From the NCBI GenBank assembly GCA_041398665.1, contig JAWKUH010000016.1, positions 57,386 through 121,385 of the forward strand: a stretch of 64,000 bases of DNA. The letters run 5' to 3'. Shown piece by piece: positions 57,390-64,000 of this stretch. A model generated the notes under the pieces. The model was not told the DNA's origin and ran no database searches. It saw nothing but the letters and a program-made list of their open reading frames with translations. A program made the translations under genes and the position numbers. Numbering within the stretch: position 1 is the stretch's first letter; each line of letters starts with the position of its first letter. Source of the stretch: Rohdeia sp041398665 (GTDB taxonomy: Bacteria; Planctomycetota; UBA1135; GCA-002686595).

Positions 57390-58223
57390 TCACGCCTCCT
57401 TGATCGAGCGCCACAGGCTCTTCAGCCGGCTCTTCGCCCCGCCCACGTGGAAGGGCAGTCCGCGCGTGCCGTAGAGGTCGAGGCCGCCCTTCACCGGGTC
57501 GCGCGCGAGCGCCTGCGCGAGGATGCGGTCGGGCGCCATGGGGTAGGGCGCCTCGGTGGCCTTGCCGAGCGTGAAGCCCTGCTCGTCGAGGAGGGCGAGC
57601 AGCTCCTTCGGCTCGCACCCGCGCAGCGCGTAGGGCCAGAACTCCATGAGGAGCGCGAGCTCGGGGCTCTTCGCGAGCAGCTTCTTCGCACCCTGGAGTG
57701 CGAGCCACTCGCTGCCCTGCGTGTCGATCTTGAGGACGCGCGCCGGACCCTCGACGTGGTCGTCGACGCGGACCACGTCGATCGTGATCGCCTCGGCGTC
57801 CTGCATGTCGGCCGGCTTCGCGCCGCCGTCGACGACGCGGTTGTCGCCGTGGTTGCTCGCCGCGAGGACGATCTGCGCCGTGCCCTTCTCGGCGCCGGCC
57901 GCGGCCATGTGGACGACGCCCTTGCCCGGTCCGCGTTCCATCGCGCGCGCGACGTTGCGGCGCGCGATCTCGCAGATCGCGGGCACGGGTTCGAACGCGT
58001 GCACCTCGGCGCCGGCGAGGATCGCCTGGACCGCGAACCAGCCCACGTTCGCGCCGAGGTCGACGACCGTGCAGCCCGGGACGAGGTGGGCTCGGAAGAG
58101 GCGCGACTCGTGCTCCTCCCAGCTCCCGCGCTCGATCGACGGGCCGATGATCGTGTCGCCCTCGACGACGTCGAAGTCGAGGTCGAGTCCGGGGACGCGG
58201 ACGGTGCGGGCGCGGAGGTCCAT
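57390..58223 (-). CDS. FkbM-family SAM-dependent methyltransferase
   Basis: A 277-residue class I methyltransferase. The SAM-binding motif I is CTVVDLGANVGWFAVQA (about residues 51-67), followed by GAEVHAFEPVPAICEIARRN, and motif LKIDTQGSEWLALQGAKKLL is the FkbM-specific D-x-x-G-x-E block. The start MDLRARTVRVPGLDLDFDVV and the length fit the family. FkbM enzymes methylate sugar or polyketide hydroxyls; the substrate here is unknown, though a sugar is plausible given the EPS genes elsewhere. Confidence 0.88.
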   Translation of the reverse strand: MDLRARTVRVPGLDLDFDVVEGDTIIGPSIERGSWEEHESRLFRAHLVPGCTVVDLGANVGWFAVQAILAGAEVHAFEPVPAICEIARRNVARAMERGPGKGVVHMAAAGAEKGTAQIVLAASNHGDNRVVDGGAKPADMQDAEAITIDVVRVDDHVEGPARVLKIDTQGSEWLALQGAKKLLAKSPELALLMEFWPYALRGCEPKELLALLDEQGFTLGKATEAPYPMAPDRILAQALARDPVKGGLDLYGTRGLPFHVGGAKSRLKSLWRSIKEA

Positions 58224-58251
58224 GGGGCGGAGCCTAGCACGGGCCTCGGCC

Positions 58252-58280
58252 TTGAACCCGCCCCCCGGGTGACCGATCCT
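58252..58280 (+). promoter_or_regulatory. Candidate promoter of the PTPS/QueD-like gene
   Basis: TTGAAC (58252-58257), a 17-base spacer and GATCCT (58275-58280), 46 bases before the ATG at 58327. The spacing is ideal for a sigma-70 promoter; the -10 is weak. Confidence 0.3.
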
Positions 58281-58326
58281 CGCCGTCGCGCCGCGGCGGG
58301 ACCGTCCTCCGGTCCGGCCGACAGCC

Positions 58327-58851
58327 ATGACGCGAGACACCCACGAGCGCTGGTCGATCGAGGTCGACAAGGAGTACCTCAAGTTCTCCGCCGCGCACTT
58401 CCTGATCTTCCCCGACGGCTCCGCCGAGCGCCTGCACGGGCACAACTACCGCGTGTACGTGGAGGTCGACGCGAGGCTCGACGAGCACGGCCTCGTGATC
58501 GACTTCAAGCAGGTGAAGCCGGTCGTGCGCGAGCTCTGCGACGAGCTCGACGAGCACTGGCTCGTGCCGGGCGAGCACCGCGAGCTCGAGGTGCGCGACG
58601 CGCCGGAGCGCGAGGGGCTCGCGCCGCACGTCGAGGTGATCTACCGCGAGCGCCGCTACACCGCGCCGAGGTCCGACGTGATCGTGCTCCCGATCAACAA
58701 CACGAGCGCCGAGAACCTGTCGACGTTCATCGGGCGCGAACTGGCACGACGGCTGCGCGCCCGCTTCCCGGACGTGCACATCCGCACGCTGCTCGTGAAG
58801 GTGGAGGAGACGTCGGGTCAGCGGGGGGTCTCCCGGGCCTCGGAGGACTGA
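58327..58851 (+). CDS. 6-pyruvoyl-tetrahydropterin synthase/QueD family protein lacking the usual catalytic Cys
   Basis: A 174-residue T-fold protein. The three zinc ligands are His24 (FSAAHF) and His37/His39 (LHGHNYRV). QueD and most PTPS enzymes have a cysteine three or four residues before the HGH motif (for example CxxLHGH); here that place is Ala33, with Glu34 next to it (GSAERLHGH). The rest of the fold is normal: GLVIDFKQVKPVVRELCDEL, LPINNTSAENLSTFIGREL and VKVEETSG. In PTPS-III proteins of folate synthesis a glutamate does the work of the cysteine, so this may be a PTPS-III-like enzyme instead of a queuosine (QueD) enzyme. The assignment QueD versus PTPS-III is open. Confidence 0.8.
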   Translation: MTRDTHERWSIEVDKEYLKFSAAHFLIFPDGSAERLHGHNYRVYVEVDARLDEHGLVIDFKQVKPVVRELCDELDEHWLVPGEHRELEVRDAPEREGLAPHVEVIYRERRYTAPRSDVIVLPINNTSAENLSTFIGRELARRLRARFPDVHIRTLLVKVEETSGQRGVSRASED

Positions 58852-59019
58852 CGGACGGTCCGAGGGGGCGGGCGAGCGCTCCCGGCCCTCCTGGCGTCCG
58901 ACGCCGGTCTCGCGCGGGGCCGCCGGACTGCGCCTTGACGCGCGCGGGTGGTACCGTCGCGGGGTGCGCCGGGGTCGCCGCCGGTCGGGCGGCGGACGGA
59001 CGCACCGGAGGCACGTCCC

Positions 59020-61527
59020 ATGGCCGCACGCTCGCTCCTCGCCGCGACCTTCCTCGGAACCCTGCTCCTCGGCTCGCCCCGTGCCGCGGCGCAGGACCTC
59101 TTCGACCCGGCGGTCCTCCACGACTTCGAGTTCACGATCCCGAACGCGAACTGGGTCGTCGCGCTCGAGAACGCGACGTCGTCGAACACCTGGGTCAAGG
59201 CCGACCTCGCCGTCGACGGCGTCCTCACGAAGGACGTCGGCGTGCGCTTCCACGGCCAGTCCACGTACTTCTGCGGTGGTACGGCGAAGAAGCCCATCCG
59301 CATCGAGACGGACTCGTTCGTCGCGGACCAGGAGATCCTCGGCTACGACGACATCCGGCTGAACAACGGAGCAGGGGACCCGTCGCTCGTGCGCGAGGTG
59401 ATGATGGGCAACTTCCTGCAGGGCTTCTTGCACTGTTCGCGCCGCGGCTACGCGCGGGTCAGCGTGAACGGCGCGCAGGTCGGCGTCTACGTGCTCGAGG
59501 AGTCGGCCGACGGCAAGTTCTACGAGTCGCGCTACGGGTCGGACGACATCTGGCGCATCAAGACGCCCGGTGCGAGCGCCGGGCTCAACTGGGCGGGCCC
59601 GAACCTCACCTACTACAAGCAGCAGTACCAGGTCCTGAAGGGCGACCCGAACCGGGCGGCGCTCGACATCATGAACCTGTGCGACCGCATCGCGAACGGC
59701 AAGGGCGGCCTGTCCCCGCTCGACGCGACTTGCGAGGTGTTCGACCTCGACGGCGCCATCCGCCACATCGCCGCGAACTCGGTCTTCGTCAACTACGACA
59801 GCTACAGCGGCAACTGCAACAACCTGCGCATCTGGGACGACCACGAGCGGAAGGTCATGGGGCTCACCCTCCACGACCTCGACCTGTCGCTCGGGACCTG
59901 GAGCAACCTCCTGCCGAACACGTCGCTCTCGTACGGCTTCCCCGGGAATCCGTACTCCCAGGCGATCAAGGCGATCCCGAACCTGATCTGGGGCGACGCG
60001 AAGCTCCGGGCCGAGTTCTACGCGCACTGCCGGACGTTGCGCGACGACGTCATGGACTGGTCGATCGTCGGCCCGGCGGTGATGAACTGGCACGCGCTGG
60101 TCGACTCGGCCTACCCGGCGGGCACGGCCGAGATCTTCTCGTACCCGTCCTTCCTCGCCTCGATCCAGAACGACCAGTCGGGCATCGGATCGTGCTGGTC
60201 GAAGTACGCCGGCGTCGCGAACTTCGTGATCGCGCGGAGGGCCTACCTCCAGACGGTCCACGACCTCAACATTCCTCCGGCCGTGTTCCTCGGGGTCGAG
60301 CACGCACCGGCGTCGCCGCTGCCCGACGAGCCCGTCGTGCTGAGCGTCGCGATCGACCCGTCGAACCCCGCCGCCGAGGTCGTCGTCGCGTCGCGCGTCG
60401 ACGGCGGATTCGTGCGCCGACCGCTGTACGACGACGGTGTCGCGCCCGACCTCGTCGCCGGCGACCAGGTCTTCACCGGCGAGATCCCCGGCGGCCCGGG
60501 AGCGCGCGACATCGAGTACTACTGCATCGCCTACACGGCGGCCGGCGCCGCCTCGTTCGAGCCGCGCACGGGTTCGCTCGTTCCGCACGTCGTCCCGATC
60601 GACCGCGGTCCCGACGGCATGCGCATCACGGAGTACCTCTACGCGGGCGCGGACGGCGAGTACGTCGAGCTCACGAACCTCTCTTCGCAACCGATCGATC
60701 TCGCCGGTTGGAGCCTCTCGGACGCCGGCGCGAACCCCGGGGAGTTCGACCTCTCGAGCGCGGGCGTGGTGCAGCCCGGCGGTGTCGTGCTCGTGACCGA
60801 GACCTCGCCGCAGGCGTTCGTCGCGAACTGGTCGCCGCCCGCCGGCACGACGATCGTCGGTTGGAAGTCGGCGCCGCTGCTCGGCCGCAACGACGTGATC
60901 CACGTCTACGACGACAAGGGCAAGTTGCGCGACCGACTCGCCTTCGGCGACGAGGACTTCCCGGGCAGCGTGCGCGCGAAGGACTTCGCGGCGAGCGCCC
61001 GCGCCAGCGCACCGGGCGCCGACGACCCCTACCGCTTCGAACTCGCCGCCGAGGACGACCACCAGGGTTCGTGGTCCTCGGTCTCCGGCGACGTCGGCAG
61101 CCCCGGCGCGTTCGCGTACGTCGAGCGCCTCGTGGCCGAGGGATCGACGAAGGTCTCCACCGCATCCGGAGGGACCGTCGAGCTGGGCTACGACTGCGGG
61201 CACCTGCGCGGCGGCGAGTTCGGGCTGATGCTCGCGAGCGCGACCGCCACCGCACCGGGCACGCCGTTGCCCGGCGGCCTCGTCCTGCCGCTCGTGCACG
61301 ACGGCGTGACCGACCTCACGATCTACTCCGCGCTGTTCCCCGACGTGTTCGAGAACTACCTCGTCGTGCTCGACAACCGCGGGCGCGCGACGGCTCGGTT
61401 GCACGTCCCGGCGCAGACCTTCGTCGGGCTCGCGGGACTGAAGCTCCACCACGCCTTCGTCGTCGTCGACCCGCTCCTCGGCGCGCAGGCCGTGAGTCAG
61501 CCCGTGACCGTCGAGCTCGAGCCCTGA
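59020..61527 (+). CDS. Secreted CotH-kinase-like protein with a lamin-tail domain
   Basis: An 835-residue exported protein. Residues 1-25 are a signal peptide (LLAATFLGTLLLGSPRAAAQ). Residues 40-400 match the CotH kinase family: GVRFHGQSTYFCGGTAKKPI, DDIRLNNGAGDPSLVREVMM, ARVSVNGAQVGVYVLEESAD and the metal-binding LTLHDLDLSLG. A lamin-tail (LTD) beta sandwich follows at about 525-650 (MRITEYLYAGADGEYVELTN, LAGWSLSDAGANPGEFDLS). The last 120 residues are the beta module shared with the proteins at 126-2782 and 32890-34153. CotH proteins can phosphorylate secreted protein serines; the target here is unknown. Upstream CCGGAGG is a ribosome site for the ATG. Confidence 0.88.
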   Translation: MAARSLLAATFLGTLLLGSPRAAAQDLFDPAVLHDFEFTIPNANWVVALENATSSNTWVKADLAVDGVLTKDVGVRFHGQSTYFCGGTAKKPIRIETDSFVADQEILGYDDIRLNNGAGDPSLVREVMMGNFLQGFLHCSRRGYARVSVNGAQVGVYVLEESADGKFYESRYGSDDIWRIKTPGASAGLNWAGPNLTYYKQQYQVLKGDPNRAALDIMNLCDRIANGKGGLSPLDATCEVFDLDGAIRHIAANSVFVNYDSYSGNCNNLRIWDDHERKVMGLTLHDLDLSLGTWSNLLPNTSLSYGFPGNPYSQAIKAIPNLIWGDAKLRAEFYAHCRTLRDDVMDWSIVGPAVMNWHALVDSAYPAGTAEIFSYPSFLASIQNDQSGIGSCWSKYAGVANFVIARRAYLQTVHDLNIPPAVFLGVEHAPASPLPDEPVVLSVAIDPSNPAAEVVVASRVDGGFVRRPLYDDGVAPDLVAGDQVFTGEIPGGPGARDIEYYCIAYTAAGAASFEPRTGSLVPHVVPIDRGPDGMRITEYLYAGADGEYVELTNLSSQPIDLAGWSLSDAGANPGEFDLSSAGVVQPGGVVLVTETSPQAFVANWSPPAGTTIVGWKSAPLLGRNDVIHVYDDKGKLRDRLAFGDEDFPGSVRAKDFAASARASAPGADDPYRFELAAEDDHQGSWSSVSGDVGSPGAFAYVERLVAEGSTKVSTASGGTVELGYDCGHLRGGEFGLMLASATATAPGTPLPGGLVLPLVHDGVTDLTIYSALFPDVFENYLVVLDNRGRATARLHVPAQTFVGLAGLKLHHAFVVVDPLLGAQAVSQPVTVELEP

Positions 61528-61531
61528 CGCG

Positions 61532-63285
61532 TCACTCCTCCTGACCGCGGTTCTCGAGGAAGTAGTTGAACGTGTCGGTCTCCTCCCCGTGGAGGAGTTC
61601 GTAGGCGTGCGCCGCCGATCCCGCCGCGAACAGCCGTTCGCGGAAGATCGGGTCCATGCCGATCATCTTCGCGAGCGCGGCGAGCACCTCGAGGTGGCGC
61701 TCGCGCTGGCCCTTCGGCGTGGCGAGGAGCACGACGCAGTGCACGGGGCGACCGTCGGGCGAACCGAGCGCCAGGCCCTCGCGCGAGAGTCCCATCACGC
61801 CGACCATGCGCTCGCCCACGTCGAGCACGCCGTGCGGGATCGCGAGACCGCTGCCGAGCACCGTCGAGACCTGTGCTTCACGTTCGAGCACCGACCGCAG
61901 GTACGCCTCGCGCGCCTCGTTCGGCAGGCCGTGCGACCGGAAGAGGATGTCGGTGAGCTTCTCGATCGCGTCCTCGATCGTGTCCGCCTCGAGGCCGGTC
62001 ACGATGTTCTCCTCGCCCAGGAAGTCGATGAGGCGCACGCGGTCCATCCCGGTCTCGCCGGATCGTCGCAGGGCGAGGCGGGTGAGCACGGGGCCCACGA
62101 TCTCGTTGAGCGTGACGACGGCGAGGACGACCGCGACGAGCGTGTCGACGACCGGTGCGAGCGCCGCGTCCTCCTTCACCGTGAGGAGCAGACCGATCGT
62201 CACGCCGGCCTGCGGCAGGCGCGCGAGGCCGAGGTCCCGCACCAACCGGCGGGGAGTGCGCGAGTCGCAGCGACGTTCGCCACGAGCAACTTCGCGCCGA
62301 TCCGCGAGGCGAAGAGCACGCCCGCGACGAGGCCGCCGGCGACGAGCTTCGTCGGGTCGAGCTTGAGTCCGGCCAGCGTGAAGAACACCGCGGCGATCGC
62401 CGGTAGGAAGTGCGCGAGGACCGAGTCGACGAGCTTCTCCCGCGAGGGGATGAGGTTCGTCTGCACGAGTCCGAGCGCGAGGCACGAGAGCAGCGGCGAC
62501 GCCCCGATCGCGCTCGCCGCGCCGTTGCAGAGGATCACGGCGGCGAGCGACGAGGTGACGAGCCGGGCCTCCTGACGCGTCGAGTTGCGCGTCACGCCGA
62601 CGAGGGCCAGCGCGACGACCGCGCCGAGCGCGACCGAGAGTCCGAGGGAGCTGAACGCCGCGGCGAAGAACGTCGCGACGGAGTCGCTGTGGCGCTCGAG
62701 CGCCGCCGAGATCCCGGCGCGCGCGAACTCGAACACGACGATGCAGGCGATGTTCGAGAGCGCGACGGACGCGAGCAGCGTCTTCGTGAGGATGCCGCGC
62801 GCGTTGCCCTCGCGGACGAGCGAGACCGTGGTCGCGGGCGACGTCTCGATCGCGAGCGCCGCCATGAGCAGCGCCAGCGAGAGTCCCATCGACGTCGCCG
62901 GGTCGCCGAGCGGCGTGAGCAGGACGAGCGCACCGAACACGAGCGCCGGCATGAGCGTCAGCTCGCCGACGAGCAGGTAGGTGAGGCGCTTGCCCGCGTT
63001 CCGCAGGCGGCGCACGTTGAGGTGCGAGCCCACCTCGACCGCGATCAGGGCCAGGGCGAACTGGCTCAGCGGTCCGAGCGCGCCGAGCACCTCCTGCGAG
63101 TCGACGACGCGCAGTCCGTGCGTCCCGATCAGGAAGCCCGCGAGGATCTGACCGGTGACGCTCGGGACGCGGACGCGCTTCGCGAGCGCACCGAAGAACG
63201 CTCCGAGCGCGAGGACGATCCCGAGGGCGAGGAAGGGATCGACGTCGAGCTGGGACGCGGTGTCGCGGAGGGCGGGGAGCGGCAC
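61532..63285 (-). CDS. Cation:proton antiporter (CPA2) fused to a PTS EIIA-Ntr domain, one frameshift
   Basis: About 584 residues after repair. The N-terminal 380 residues form about 12 membrane helices of the KefB/CPA2 type, with VRVPSVTGQILAGFLIGTHG and LSQFALALIAVEVGSHLNVR matching the usual P-x-x-xGEILxGIxLGP and QxGLxLLLFLxGLExD motifs. The C-terminal domain (about 430-584) is a type-2 EIIA/PtsN fold: VTGLEADTIEDAIEKLTDIL, REAQVSTVLGSGLAIPHGVL with the phosphorylatable histidine in AIPHG, and HCVVLLATPKG. The frames meet at the G-run 62249-62252, where one C is missing on the coding strand (CTCCCCGCC for CTCCCCCGCC), so the break is probably an assembly error. The GTG at 63285 is the likely start. 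Phosphorylation of the EIIA part may gate transport. Confidence 0.82.
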
Positions 63286-63418
63286 GGTCGGTTCGGGTTC
63301 GGACCCGCGGGGCGACAAGCGTAGCGAGCGCGCGCCCCGGGACGGCGCGCCGGAACTCGCACCGTCCCGCACGGGCGGGCACAATGGGGGCGCGGGCCCG
63401 GGCAGGTGGGCGCGCCCC

Positions 63419-64000
63419 ATGACCCAGACCCGTTTCCAGTCCAAGGCGGACGGCGGCGAGGCGAGCGAAGCGGCACCGAGCGTGCACGTCGTGACCTTCG
63501 GCTGCCAGATGAACAAGTACGACTCGCTCCTCGTCGAGGGGCGGTTCCGTTCGGCCGGCTACCGCGTCACGGACCGGCTCGACGACGCCGACGTCGTGCT
63601 GTTCAACACCTGCTCGGTGCGCGACCACGCGGAGGAACGCGTGTACTCGTGGCTGGGGGAGCTCAAGCGGCGCCGCCAGGAGCACCCCGACATGCTGGTC
63701 GGCGTCATGGGCTGCATGGCGCAGCGCGCGCAGGACGAGATATTCGAGCGCGCGGGGCACGTCGACCTCGTGGTCGGCACGCGCCGCTTCCACGTGCTGC
63801 CCGAGCTCGTCGGCGAGGTGCGGGCGCGCCGCGAGGACGAGGGCTCGCGCGCGCAGCCGCTGCTCGACGTCGCCATGGACGAGGACGTCGTCGTCGACCG
63901 ACGCGGCGAGCCGTACACCGGCGGCCTGCACGGCTACCTCGCCGTGATGCGCGGCTGCGACCTCAACTGCACCTACTGCATCGTGCCGACGACGCGCGGA
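63419..64000 (+). CDS. miaB: tRNA methylthiotransferase MiaB (N-terminal part; runs off the window)
   Basis: The first 194 residues of a radical-SAM enzyme that adds the 2-methylthio group to i6A37 of tRNA. The N-terminal cluster domain has VTFGCQMNKYDSLL with Cys29, FNTCSVRDHAEERVYSWLG, and VGVMGCMAQRAQ (the three cysteines of the auxiliary [4Fe-4S] cluster). The radical-SAM motif GCDLNCTYC supplies Cys180, Cys184 and Cys187. The NTCSVR...A...V pattern separates MiaB from RimO and MtaB. ATG at 63419 gives the family start; it is divergent from the antiporter. Confidence 0.92.
   Translation, partial: MTQTRFQSKADGGEASEAAPSVHVVTFGCQMNKYDSLLVEGRFRSAGYRVTDRLDDADVVLFNTCSVRDHAEERVYSWLGELKRRRQEHPDMLVGVMGCMAQRAQDEIFERAGHVDLVVGTRRFHVLPELVGEVRARREDEGSRAQPLLDVAMDEDVVVDRRGEPYTGGLHGYLAVMRGCDLNCTYCIVPTTRG

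Noticed and set aside
56901..61544. A plus-strand open frame of over 1500 codons
   Set aside because: It overlaps several real genes on both strands (membrane protein, FkbM, PTPS, CotH) in other frames and translates to arginine-rich nonsense.

Overview
The window is very GC-rich, densely coded bacterial DNA, most likely from the Planctomycetota. This is inferred from gene content: FG-GAP/VCBS repeat proteins, CotH/lamin-tail secreted proteins, propeller lipoproteins, carboxypeptidase-regulatory-like proteins and many HEAT/TPR proteins, alongside an SLC12-type cotransporter and a long Wzx/Wzy polysaccharide locus. No rRNA, tRNA, CRISPR array, prophage or transposase gene was recognised.

Layout. 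0.1-11.7 kb: a secreted FG-GAP protein, a UDP-sugar dehydrogenase, a propeller lipoprotein and two tandem regulatory-like-domain proteins. 11.9-26.9 kb: an exopolysaccharide locus. Its plus-strand arm holds an asparagine-synthase-like relic, a Wzy-like polymerase and a GT4 enzyme. Its minus-strand arm holds Wza, the tyrosine kinase Wzc, two glycosyltransferases, a sulfotransferase and a flippase, mostly joined by 4-base stop/start overlaps, with a GT9 gene just upstream. The dehydrogenase at 2.9 kb and the initiating sugar-phosphate transferase at 38.4 kb complete the pathway, and the sulfotransferase suggests a sulfated polymer. 27-34 kb: a HEAT/TPR protein, a GT-C-like membrane protein, mnmG, and a secreted propeller protein preceded by a cobalamin riboswitch. 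34.5-42.4 kb: a RimK-like ATP-grasp/TrkA_C fusion, a long inverted repeat, an SLC12-type cotransporter, the EPS initiator, yraN, yajC and mnmA. 42.4-47.2 kb: a vWA protein, a HEAT lipoprotein, a small TPR protein and a zinc-ribbon/HEAT membrane protein; the first two are badly frame-disrupted. 47.2-64 kb: hsp20, fumC, two paralogous TPR proteins around rpmH, dcd, sucC-sucD, a membrane protein, an FkbM methyltransferase, a QueD/PTPS-family protein, a CotH/LTD protein, an antiporter-EIIA fusion, and the start of miaB.

The most interesting observation is the minus-strand cobalamin riboswitch at about 34.29-34.49 kb, directly upstream of a secreted beta-propeller protein with no recognised B12 gene nearby. 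This recalls BtuG of Bacteroides, a propeller that captures B12, and suggests a Planctomycete B12-acquisition protein. Also notable: a shared C-terminal beta module in three secreted proteins, an MnmG lacking a conserved C-terminal motif, the RimK-TrkA_C and antiporter-EIIA fusions, and at least twenty reading-frame breaks. At least two of those breaks sit in homopolymers, so assembly error must be excluded before genes are called dead.
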